A stretch of 64,000 bases of DNA from Bog-473 sp963850095 (lineage in GTDB: Bacteria; Actinomycetota; Acidimicrobiia; Acidimicrobiales; RAAP-2), in NCBI GenBank assembly GCA_963850095.1, contig CAWKJX010000012.1, positions 310,001 through 374,000 of the forward strand, read 5' to 3'. The first letter of the stretch is position 1; every line of letters begins with the position of its first letter. Shown here one piece after another: positions 54,097 through 61,794 of this stretch. The notes under the pieces were generated by a model. That model did no database searches and was not told the DNA's origin. It saw only the letters and a program-made list of their open reading frames with translations. A program made the position numbers and the translations under genes.

Positions 54097-54858
54097 TCAG
54101 GGATTCAGCTGACCGCTCGGGCGCACCACGATCTCGTGGATGCAGATCCCGTCCGGCCGGCTCATGACGAACGTGATGCAGTCGGCCAACTCTTCGGGTG
54201 CGGCCGGCACGCCCCCCTCGACGAAGAACGGGGTGTCGGTCGGTGGGATGTCGCCGTCCATGATGAGTCCCTCCATGGTGAGGCCCTCGGTGTCGAACAT
54301 CCCGGGCATGACGAGACTGACGTTGATGCCCTGGGGTGCCAGTTCGATGCGCAACGTATCGAAGGCCGCCTCTAGACCGCGCTTCGAAGCGGCGTAGATG
54401 CCGACGCCGGACATGGGCGTCAAGGCACCGGTCGATCCCACCAGGATGACGTCGCGCCGGCCCGCGCTCGAGAAGTGGGGCAAGGCGTAGCGGACCGTCG
54501 CCAGCGGACCGAGCAGGTTCAGTTCGATGAGCTCACGCCATCGCTGCGGGGTCCCGGTCGCCACCGTCCCGGTCATCATCGCCCCCGCCACCGAGACGAC
54601 ACCGTCGAGGCCGCCGAGCTGGCGAGCGGCGTCGGTGACCCTCTCGTCCAGCGTCTCGAGGTCGGTCACGTCGCAGGCCACCCAGACGGCACGGTCCCCG
54701 AGTTCCTCGGCCAGCGCGCCGAGGCGCTCCTTCCGCCGGGCCAGCATGGCGACCGATCCGCCCTGGGCGACGATCGACCGGCAGGTGGCCGCCCCGATCC
54801 CACTCGATGCGCCAGTCACGAGGACGCGCCGGCCGCTCAGGTCAACGAGCACGCTCAT
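54097..54858 (-). CDS. Short-chain dehydrogenase/reductase
   Basis: 253 residues from ATG 54858 after GAAAGGGG. The motifs are GASSGIG (about 18-24), ARRKERL after beta-2 (Arg, favouring NADP), SVAGA, the Ser of VGSTGAL and YAASKRG with catalytic Tyr/Lys. It is convergent with the AveC-like gene and divergent from the P450 at 55001, sharing the control region that holds motif copy 3. Expected alcohol/ketone interconversion on a pathway intermediate. Confidence 0.9.
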   Translation of the reverse strand: MSVLVDLSGRRVLVTGASSGIGAATCRSIVAQGGSVAMLARRKERLGALAEELGDRAVWVACDVTDLETLDERVTDAARQLGGLDGVVSVAGAMMTGTVATGTPQRWRELIELNLLGPLATVRYALPHFSSAGRRDVILVGSTGALTPMSGVGIYAASKRGLEAAFDTLRIELAPQGINVSLVMPGMFDTEGLTMEGLIMDGDIPPTDTPFFVEGGVPAAPEELADCITFVMSRPDGICIHEIVVRPSGQLNP

Positions 54859-54969
54859 GAACACCCCTTTCTGACCTCCCCCTTCGGGGACGGCGACGTT
54901 AGTTGCTCCGCCCCGACGGGCCACCGGGCGCAGGTTGACGGGACCGCAAAACCCGCAGTACCTTCCGTG

Positions 54970-54987
54970 TGAACAAATATTAGGTTA
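54970..54987. promoter_or_regulatory. 18-bp shared regulatory motif, copy 3
   Basis: TGAACAAATATTAGGTTA matches the copies at 47859 and 51755 at 15 of 18 positions and has a similar TCGCCGG flank. It lies between the divergent SDR (start 54858) and P450 (start 55001), only 13 bp from the latter start, where binding would block transcription or ribosome entry. Confidence 0.5.
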
Positions 54988-55000
54988 TCGCCGGAAGGTC

Positions 55001-56260
55001 GTGAAATTGGCAGGCAAAGGTCCAGACACAGGAGCCGCAGTCGACCTCGGGGGCGCCGACGCCGAAAACGACGAGTTCGGCCTGTTCGACGACGCCGTGG
55101 CGGGCGACGCCCGGGATCCCTACCCCGAGCTGGCCCAGGCTCGTCGCGACACCCCGATCCAGATCCTGGACGCCTCCTTGATGCCACACGACGACGCGCA
55201 TCCCGTCTACTTCATCTACCGCCACGACGACATCGCCGCCATTCTCCGAGATGGCGAGACCTTCTCCTCGGCCCACATCATCGACCTGATCATGGGACCG
55301 GTCATGGGCGAGCACATCATGCTGGGCATGGACGACCCGCAGCACCGCCGCTACCGGGCACTGGTGACCACTGCGTTCCGCCAGAAGGTGCTCGCCACGT
55401 GGGAGACCGACCTGGTCGCCAAGGTAGTCAATGACCTCATCGACCGATTCGTCGATCGCGGTCACGCCGAGTTGGTCCGCGAGTTCACGTTCCCGTACCC
55501 GACCCAGATCATCGCCGGCCTCCTCGGCCTGCCACGGCAGGACTACAAGCAGTTCCAACGCTGGTCCATCGCCATCCTCAGCTTCCTCAGCAAGCCGGAG
55601 GAAGCGATCGCCGCGTCGCAGGAAGTGAAGGAGTACATCGCCGACATCCTGGAGCAACGGCGCCAGACGCCGGCCCAGGACCTGATCAGTGACCTGGCCC
55701 AGGCCGAACTGGACGGCGAGCACCTGAGCGACGAGGAGATCTTCTCGTTCCTCCGGCTTCTGCTGCCTGCCGGGGTCGAGACCACGTTTCGCGCCACGGG
55801 GAACCTGCTCTTCTCGCTGCTCTCCCATCCGGACCAGCTCGACGCCGTCCGGGCCGACCGCCGCCTCATCCCGCAAGCGATTGAAGAGGCGCTCCGCCTC
55901 GAGACGCCGCTGCTCAACATCACCCGCTTGGCCACCAAGGACACGGAGATCGACGGCGTGTCAATTGAGGCCGGGTCGACCGTGATGCTCATGCTGGCAG
56001 CGGCCAACCGGGACGAGAACCGCCACGACGACCCCGACGCCTTCGACATCTTCCGGAGCGATCCGAAGCCGCATATCTCCTTCGGACATGGGCCCCACAT
56101 GTGTCTCGGCGTGCACCTGGCCCGGATCGAGATGCGGGTCGCCCTTGATCACCTGCTCGACCGCCTCCCCAACCTGCGCCTCGACCCGGCTGCGGTCGAT
56201 CCGCACATCCGGGGCCAGGTGTTCCGGTCCCCCAGCGACCTGCCGGTCCTCTACGGATGA
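55001..56260 (+). CDS. Cytochrome P450
   Basis: 419 residues from GTG 55001 (TTG 55007 is spaced better from GGAAGG and is equally possible); the in-frame start at 54935 would place the regulatory motif inside the gene. I-helix LLPAGVETTFRA, K-helix EEALR and heme loop FGHGPHMCLG (Cys about 367) are intact. It belongs to a different subgroup from the P450s at 8188 and 59674. It is followed after 38 bp by an amidohydrolase and then an SDR, the same association of functions seen at 1.6-4.4 kb. Confidence 0.93.
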   Translation: MKLAGKGPDTGAAVDLGGADAENDEFGLFDDAVAGDARDPYPELAQARRDTPIQILDASLMPHDDAHPVYFIYRHDDIAAILRDGETFSSAHIIDLIMGPVMGEHIMLGMDDPQHRRYRALVTTAFRQKVLATWETDLVAKVVNDLIDRFVDRGHAELVREFTFPYPTQIIAGLLGLPRQDYKQFQRWSIAILSFLSKPEEAIAASQEVKEYIADILEQRRQTPAQDLISDLAQAELDGEHLSDEEIFSFLRLLLPAGVETTFRATGNLLFSLLSHPDQLDAVRADRRLIPQAIEEALRLETPLLNITRLATKDTEIDGVSIEAGSTVMLMLAAANRDENRHDDPDAFDIFRSDPKPHISFGHGPHMCLGVHLARIEMRVALDHLLDRLPNLRLDPAAVDPHIRGQVFRSPSDLPVLYG

Positions 56261-56298
56261 CAGCCAGATCCGTATGACCCTGAGAAACGGAGCGGACC

Positions 56299-57585
56299 AT
56301 GCACATTGACGACCTCATCCTCGTCTCCGTCGACGACCACGTCGTCGAACCGAAAGACATGTTCGAGGGTCACATCCCGCCCAAGTACAAGGACCAGGCG
56401 CCGAAAGTGATCGTCAAGGACGACGGCACCGACGCCTGGGTGTTCGAAGGGCAGGAGGCCACCAACGTCGGGCTGAACGCCGTGGCAGGCCGGCCCCCCG
56501 ACGAGTACGGCGTCGAACCGACCCGATTTCGCGAGATGCGGCCCGGCTGCTACGACATACACGAGCGCATCCGCGACATGAACGCGAACGGCGTGCTCGC
56601 CTCGCTGAACTTCCCGTCCTACCCGCAGTTCTGCGGCCAGTACTTCGCCCGGGCGACCGACAAGGACCTGGCCATCGCCGTGCTGCGCGCCTACAACGAC
56701 TGGCACGTGGACACATGGTGCGGGACCTACGCGGGACGTATGATCCCCCTCGCGCTCCCGCCGATCTGGGACGTGGAGCTGATGGCGGAGGAGGTGCACC
56801 GCGTGGCGAAGAAGGGCTGCCACGCCGTCACCTTCTCGGAGAACCCCGAGAAACTCGGCTACCCCTCCTTGCACAATGAGCACTGGGACCCGTTCTGGAC
56901 CGCATGCAGCGAGGAGAACACCGTCGTCTGCCTGCACATCGGGTCGTCGTCGCAGGTTGTGGTGACGTCGATCGAGGCACCAATCGACACGCTGATTACT
57001 TTGCAGCCGATCAACATCGTCCAGGCGGCGGCCGATCTGCTGTGGTCGCCGGTGCTACGGAAATTCCCCGACATCACGTTCGCGCTCAGCGAGGGAGGAA
57101 TCGGATGGATCCCCTACTTCCTCGAGCGGGTGGACAACGTCTATAAGCACCACCGGGCCTGGACCCACCAGAACTTCGGTGACAAGTTGCCGAGCGAGGT
57201 CTTCTCGGAGCGGATCGTAACCTGCTTCATCGACGACGCCTTCGGGATTGAGGTCCGGGACAAGCTCAACGTCGACATGATCACCTGGGAGTGCGACTAC
57301 CCCCACTCCGACTCTGTCTGGCCCGAGTCGCCGGAAGTGCTGGCCGAGTATCTCGTCGGCGTGCCGACCGAGGAGGTGGCGAAGATCACGCACGAAAACG
57401 CTCTGCGAGTCTTCTCCTTCGACGCGTTCGCACATGTGCCGAAGAGCGTGGCCACCGTCGGCGCCCTGCGGGCCCAGGCTACCGACGTCGACCTGGGCTA
57501 CCGCTCCTCGGCCCGTCTCAAGAAGACGGGCACCGACACCGTCAGCGTGCTCAGCCTGGCCAGCACCTTGTCGCCGGCCAGCTGA
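56299..57585 (+). CDS. Amidohydrolase family 2 metal-dependent hydrolase
   Basis: 428 residues. N-terminal VSVDDHVVEPKDMFEGHIPP, a central LHIGSSS and C-terminal WECDYPHSDSVWPESPE give the metal and substrate motifs; it is a close paralogue of the enzyme at 326, sharing MRPGCYDIHE-type and MNANGVLAS segments. Both are preceded in their operons by a P450. Probably hydrolyses or decarboxylates an oxidised intermediate. The SDR at 57618 follows 32 bp downstream. Confidence 0.87.
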   Translation: MHIDDLILVSVDDHVVEPKDMFEGHIPPKYKDQAPKVIVKDDGTDAWVFEGQEATNVGLNAVAGRPPDEYGVEPTRFREMRPGCYDIHERIRDMNANGVLASLNFPSYPQFCGQYFARATDKDLAIAVLRAYNDWHVDTWCGTYAGRMIPLALPPIWDVELMAEEVHRVAKKGCHAVTFSENPEKLGYPSLHNEHWDPFWTACSEENTVVCLHIGSSSQVVVTSIEAPIDTLITLQPINIVQAAADLLWSPVLRKFPDITFALSEGGIGWIPYFLERVDNVYKHHRAWTHQNFGDKLPSEVFSERIVTCFIDDAFGIEVRDKLNVDMITWECDYPHSDSVWPESPEVLAEYLVGVPTEEVAKITHENALRVFSFDAFAHVPKSVATVGALRAQATDVDLGYRSSARLKKTGTDTVSVLSLASTLSPAS

Positions 57586-57617
57586 CCCGGCCGCGGACCG
57601 CTGAGCAAGGCCGCACT

Positions 57618-58541
57618 GTGATCGACTTCGACGAGCAGGTGGTCATCGTGACCGGAGCCGGTCGTGGGCTCGGGCGCCTGTACGCCCTGGACCTCGCCGC
57701 ACGGGGTGCCTCGGTCGTGGTCAACGATCTCGGAGGGACCATGCACGGCCACGGGGCCGACGACAGCATTGCCGACAAAGTGGTCAAGGAGATCGAGGTG
57801 GCGGGCGGTGTTGCCGTAGCCTCCCATGACTCGGTGGCCACGCCCGAGGGTGGCGACGCCATTGTGCAGAGTGCGCTGAAAACGTACGGCCGACTCGATG
57901 CCGTGGTGAGCAATGCCGGGATCTTCGATACCGCGCCCTTCGACGAACTCGAAGTGGACGACTGGCGCCGAATGTTGAACGTCCACGTCGACGGCGGCTT
58001 CTTCCTCAGCCAGCCGGCCTACCGGGTGATGAAGGCGCAGGGCTATGGCCGCTTCGTCTTCATCGCCTCCTCGGCCGGGCTCTTCGGGCAGCCCAACTCG
58101 GCTCACTACGCCGCCGCCAAGGCCGCCCTCTTGGGATTGACCAACGTGATCGCCATCGAGGGTGCGGAGCACGGGATCCTGGCCAACACGATGCTGCCGT
58201 TCGGCTACTCGCGCATGGTAACCGAGACGATCGGCGAGCTCCCCGAGGACTCCGAGTTCCTGCATGCCATCGATCCGCAATGGGTCGTGCCCATCGTCAC
58301 CTACCTCTCCAGCAAGGCCTGCGACGTCAGCCATCACAACTACTCGGCCTGCGCCGGCCGCTTCGCCCGCGTCTTCGTGGGCCTGGCCGAGGGCTGGCTG
58401 GCTGAGCGTGGCAAGCCGCCGACCGCTGAAGATGTTGCCGCCCACCTCGCCGAGGTCACGGCGACCGAGCCGTTCACCATCCCGGGCTCCATCTTCGACG
58501 AGGTCGCGGGGATCGTCTCCCGGCTGGGCCTGACCAGCTGA
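57618..58541 (+). CDS. SDR, peroxisomal MFE2-type hydroxyacyl-CoA dehydrogenase-like
   Basis: 307 residues from GTG 57618; the longer in-frame version lies over the amidohydrolase and is a shadow. VTGAGRGLGRLYALDLAARG and VVNDLGG (Asp after beta-2, NAD) with SNAG, the Ser of IASSAGLFGQ and HYAAAKAALL are characteristic of the dehydrogenase unit of multifunctional enzyme 2. The C-terminal extension (about 240-307) is beyond a core SDR. Likely oxidises a 3-hydroxyacyl-CoA or related alcohol. Confidence 0.88.
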   Translation: MIDFDEQVVIVTGAGRGLGRLYALDLAARGASVVVNDLGGTMHGHGADDSIADKVVKEIEVAGGVAVASHDSVATPEGGDAIVQSALKTYGRLDAVVSNAGIFDTAPFDELEVDDWRRMLNVHVDGGFFLSQPAYRVMKAQGYGRFVFIASSAGLFGQPNSAHYAAAKAALLGLTNVIAIEGAEHGILANTMLPFGYSRMVTETIGELPEDSEFLHAIDPQWVVPIVTYLSSKACDVSHHNYSACAGRFARVFVGLAEGWLAERGKPPTAEDVAAHLAEVTATEPFTIPGSIFDEVAGIVSRLGLTS

Positions 58542-58666
58542 GAAAGGCCCGACCGGACCGACAGCGACGTTCCGTGCTGTCTTCGGGCGTTCCACTACGC
58601 AGCTCGAAACCCAGGTGCGGATTACCGAGGCGCGTCGACGCCGAATTTCGGTACCCCGAGGCGGCG

Positions 58667-58858
58667 CTAGTCCTCTATAGAAATGGCGTTCTTCGGACAG
58701 GCACGCACGGCCTCCATGAGCCGCTCGCGCATCTCCTCGGGTGGGTTCTCGTTCAGCACGTAGAGGAAGTCGTCGTCGCGCACCTCGAAGACCTCGGGAA
58801 TGATGCCCATGCACAGGGCATTGCTCTCGCACAGGTCGAAATCGACGACGACTCGCAT
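58667..58858 (-). CDS. Ferredoxin, P450-associated [3Fe-4S] type
   Basis: 63 residues from ATG 58858, placed 6 bases after GGAGGA; ATG 58864 is too close to that site. DLCESNALC and the C-terminal ACPKNAI give the same Cys-x5-Cys ... Cys-Pro arrangement as the ferredoxin at 9508. It lies in the minus-strand unit P450 - SDR - ferredoxin, so it is the likely electron donor to the P450 at 59674. The 125-bp gap on its 3' side shows no gene. Confidence 0.87.
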   Translation of the reverse strand: MRVVVDFDLCESNALCMGIIPEVFEVRDDDFLYVLNENPPEEMRERLMEAVRACPKNAISIED

Positions 58859-58930
58859 CAGCATTCCTCCGGGTTCGAACGGTCAGGCAGAACAGGCCAA
58901 CATTACGGCACGGCCGCTGCGCCCTCAGAA

Positions 58931-59677
58931 TCAGATGTACATCCCGCCGTTGACCCCGATGATCTGGCCCGTGACATAGGCGCCGTCCTCCGAGCACAGG
59001 TACGAACAGGCCCCGGCGATGTCGTCAGGCGTGCCCGCCCGCTTGAGCGGGACCATCTTCGCCATGATCTCCACGCTCGGGACGTGGCCCTCCTCCTCCC
59101 CCTTTCGGGCCATCGGCGTGTCCACGATGGTCGGCGGGATCGTGTTGACCGTGATCCCATGACCAGCCAGCTCGCGGGCGAAGGCCTTGGTCAGCCCGAT
59201 GACGCCGCCCTTCGAGGCCACGTAGTGAGCCATGTTGGGAGCACCCGACTGGGCGCTCGACGAGGAGATCGTGACGATGCGGCCCCACTGCGCCTCGATC
59301 ATGTCCGGCACGGCCAGCTGCATGGAGACGAAGGTGCCGGTCAGGTTGACGGCGATGACCCGGTCCCAGCGCTCGGCCGAGATGTCGGTCACGGGGTCGA
59401 ACGCCTCCATGCCGGCGCTGGTGACCACGATCGTGATCGGACCCAGGTCCTTGCGCACCGCCGCGTACGCCTGCTCGAGCCCGGCCCGGTCGGCGACGTC
59501 GACGCCGTAGCCGGCGGCCCTCGACCCTCCGGCAGACAGCTCGGCCGCTGCCGCCTGCGCGGCGGCGCCGTCGAGGTCCAGCAGCGCCACCGCGTGACCG
59601 TCACTCGCCAACCGGCGGGCCACGCCCAGTCCGATGCCCGACGCCGCGCCCGTCACCACGGCCACCCGTGCGTTCAT
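58931..59677 (-). CDS. Short-chain dehydrogenase/reductase
   Basis: 248 residues from ATG 59677, overlapping the P450 stop (ATGA). Motifs: GAASGIG, DLDGA after beta-2 (NAD), SAGM, the Ser of ISSSSAQSG and YVASKGG, then NTIPPTIVDTPM and the C-terminal GQIIGVNGGMYI. It resembles FabG/3-oxoacyl-ACP-reductase-like SDRs. Made with the P450 and the ferredoxin, it probably oxidises the alcohol formed by that P450. Confidence 0.9.
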   Translation of the reverse strand: MNARVAVVTGAASGIGLGVARRLASDGHAVALLDLDGAAAQAAAAELSAGGSRAAGYGVDVADRAGLEQAYAAVRKDLGPITIVVTSAGMEAFDPVTDISAERWDRVIAVNLTGTFVSMQLAVPDMIEAQWGRIVTISSSSAQSGAPNMAHYVASKGGVIGLTKAFARELAGHGITVNTIPPTIVDTPMARKGEEEGHVPSVEIMAKMVPLKRAGTPDDIAGACSYLCSEDGAYVTGQIIGVNGGMYI

Positions 59678-60975
59678 GATGCCTCCTCGGCCGGCGTGAA
59701 CTCGATGTACAGCTTGTGCAGGCCGCGCAGCACCCACGTCGGTTCATAGCTGAACCGACGATTGCCGGGAGGCCCGTGGTGCTCCTCGGACAACCGGATG
59801 TTCCGCATGCGATCCAAAATCCGCTCCACGCTGACCCTTCCCTCCACGCGGGCCAGCGGACCGCCCGGGCACGAGTGAGGGCCGCGCCCGAAGGCGAGGT
59901 GCGACTTGGCGTTGGGCCGGTCGGCTCGGAATTCAGCCGGTGCCTCGAACAGGCGGGGGTCGCGGTTGGCCGCACCGTTCAGCACCATCACCGGCGTCCC
60001 GGCGGCGATGTCGACCCCGCCCACCGTGGTGTTACGCCGGGCGAGCCGGAAGTCCGCCTTCACCGGGCTCTCGATGCGGAGCGCCTCCTCGATGAAGCCA
60101 GGGATGCGGTCGCTGTGCGCCCGCAGCTCATCCTGCAGCTCTGGATACTCGCTCAGGTACTTCAGCGCGACGGCGAGCAGGCGGGCGGTCGTCTCCTGGC
60201 CGGCGGCGAACAGGAAGGTCGCCGTGCGCACGACCGAGGCGACGTCGGGCACCGACCCGTCCGGGTACGTTCCCAGCGCCAGGTCGGTGAGCACGTCCTT
60301 GCGTGGAGTGCGCCGACGGTCCTCGATGTACTCGGCGAACGTGTCGTCGAGCCACGACAGCGCGTTGAGCTCGCTCCCCTCGGGATGCACGCCCGTCACG
60401 CCGCCCCCGATCTCGCCGGGCGGCGCACTCAACAATCCGAAGCCCTCGCGAAAGCGCCGGTGGTCCTCCTCGGGCACGCCGAGCACGTCGGCCACCGCCA
60501 GCATGGCGAAGGGCTGGGAGTACGCACTGATGAACTCGCAGTGGCCGGCGCCGACGAACTCGTCGATCTGCCGGTCGGCCATGCGCCACATGAACGCCTC
60601 GTTCTCCTTCAGGCGCTTGGGCGTCAGCAGGCGCATGATCAGGGCCCGCTCCTGCGTGTGCATGGGCGCGTCCATGGTGACCATGTGCTCATTCATCGGG
60701 AGGTGGTCCCGGTGGGCATCGATGATGTCGCCGACGTCGTCACCCTCGAGCGGGACGGGGAAGACGGCGAACGGTCCGATGACGGAGTTGCACGAGGAGA
60801 AGGTCGCCGTGTCGAGATAGATCTCGGCCGCCTCCTCGTACCCCGACACCGCCACCACGCCGTGCGTCGCCGTCGGCGTCACCGGGCACTTCGAGCGCAG
60901 ATGGTCGAAATACGGGTAGGGGTCCTCGAGCAGCGATGCGTCGCTGAAGAAGTCGACCTCGTCGTAGTTGACCAT
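59674..60975 (-). CDS. Cytochrome P450
   Basis: 433 residues from ATG 60975. I-helix FAAGQETTARL, K-helix EEALR and heme loop FGRGPHSCPGG (Cys about 367; a Pro after the Cys is uncommon but seen in actinobacterial P450s). Paralogous to the P450 at 8188, including the shared SEEHHGPPG tail. The promoter region upstream carries two tandem 20-bp palindromes shared with the divergent TetR gene, indicating repression by that TetR. First gene of the P450-SDR-ferredoxin unit. Confidence 0.93.
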   Translation of the reverse strand: MVNYDEVDFFSDASLLEDPYPYFDHLRSKCPVTPTATHGVVAVSGYEEAAEIYLDTATFSSCNSVIGPFAVFPVPLEGDDVGDIIDAHRDHLPMNEHMVTMDAPMHTQERALIMRLLTPKRLKENEAFMWRMADRQIDEFVGAGHCEFISAYSQPFAMLAVADVLGVPEEDHRRFREGFGLLSAPPGEIGGGVTGVHPEGSELNALSWLDDTFAEYIEDRRRTPRKDVLTDLALGTYPDGSVPDVASVVRTATFLFAAGQETTARLLAVALKYLSEYPELQDELRAHSDRIPGFIEEALRIESPVKADFRLARRNTTVGGVDIAAGTPVMVLNGAANRDPRLFEAPAEFRADRPNAKSHLAFGRGPHSCPGGPLARVEGRVSVERILDRMRNIRLSEEHHGPPGNRRFSYEPTWVLRGLHKLYIEFTPAEEAS

Positions 60976-61017
60976 GTGCCTCCGATCCCGCCCCGCGAGC
61001 CCGTGCCCTGGCGCTTA

Positions 61018-61037
61018 TGCTGAGCGAGTGCTTAGCA
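61018..61037. promoter_or_regulatory. TetR operator, site 1 of 2
   Basis: TGCTGAGCGAGTGCTTAGCA is an imperfect palindrome fitting TGCTNNGCNNNNGCNNAGCA. It lies between the divergent P450 and TetR genes, and its centre is 30 bp (about three helical turns) from a second copy at 61048. Confidence 0.6.
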
Positions 61038-61047
61038 CGCTGCGGTA

Positions 61048-61067
61048 TGCTGTGCAATCGCACAGCA
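61048..61067. promoter_or_regulatory. TetR operator, site 2 of 2
   Basis: TGCTGTGC-AATC-GCACAGCA is a perfect palindrome with 8-bp arms fitting the same TGCTNNGCNNNNGCNNAGCA pattern as site 1. It ends 16 bp before the TetR start at 61083, ideal for autoregulation. Confidence 0.65.
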
Positions 61068-61082
61068 GCTGGCACTGACCGC

Positions 61083-61709
61083 ATGACATCGACCCGCCGC
61101 ATCGGAACCGAGAATTCGGCCACCCGTACCGCTCTCCTGGATGCCGCCCAGCAGGTCTTGCTCGAGGAGGGCTACGCCGCGGCCACCTCCCGCCGGGTGG
61201 CGGCGCGGGCCGGCCTCAAGCCCCAACTCGTCCACTACTACTTCCGCACCATGGACGATCTCTTCCTGGCGCTCGTCCGGCGCGGTGCAGAGCAGAACCT
61301 CGAGCGCCAAGCCGAAGCGCTCGCCTCGCCGTACCCGCTACGGGCGCTGTGGGAACTCAGCAACGACCCTGCCGCCAGCGCGCTGACAATCGAATTCGCG
61401 GCGCTGGCCAATCACCGCAAGGCCATCCGAGCGGAGCTGGCGTCATATGGCGAGCAGTTCCGCCGGATGCAAACCGAGGCGCTACATCGGATCTTCGAGC
61501 GCTACGGCATCGACTCCCGTGCGTACCCGCCCGAGGTGATGATCGTCACCATGACCAGCCTGTCGCAAGTCATGGGCATGGAACAGCTCCTGGGCATGAC
61601 GGCAGGCCATGACGCGACCCGCCAGCTGATCGAAGGGTTCCTCTCTCGCTACGAGCAGGACTCCGCCGGTTCTATCCTCACCTCGCCCGGAGGGTCACCC
61701 GCGGACTAG
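61083..61709 (+). CDS. TetR-family transcriptional regulator
   Basis: 208 residues from ATG 61083; an earlier in-frame ATG at 61017 would put both operator palindromes inside the gene and was rejected. The HTH is in ATSRRVAARAGLKPQLVHYY (about 35-55) after LLDAAQQVLLEEGYAA. The C-terminal helical domain has no recognisable ligand signature. Divergent from the P450-SDR-ferredoxin unit with two shared operators between, so it most likely represses that unit and itself. Confidence 0.9.
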   Translation: MTSTRRIGTENSATRTALLDAAQQVLLEEGYAAATSRRVAARAGLKPQLVHYYFRTMDDLFLALVRRGAEQNLERQAEALASPYPLRALWELSNDPAASALTIEFAALANHRKAIRAELASYGEQFRRMQTEALHRIFERYGIDSRAYPPEVMIVTMTSLSQVMGMEQLLGMTAGHDATRQLIEGFLSRYEQDSAGSILTSPGGSPAD

Positions 61710-61794
61710 CGCCCACGTGGCGTTTACTCGGCGGGGCTCCCGAACCTGCCGGATCCGTAGCCGGACGCCACATGGGTCGTCGAGATCTGATGCC

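Noticed and set aside
57291..57617. N-terminal extension of the SDR at 57618
   Set aside because: It lies over the 3' part of the amidohydrolase in a shadow frame; GTG 57618 gives the canonical SDR start just before the nucleotide motif.
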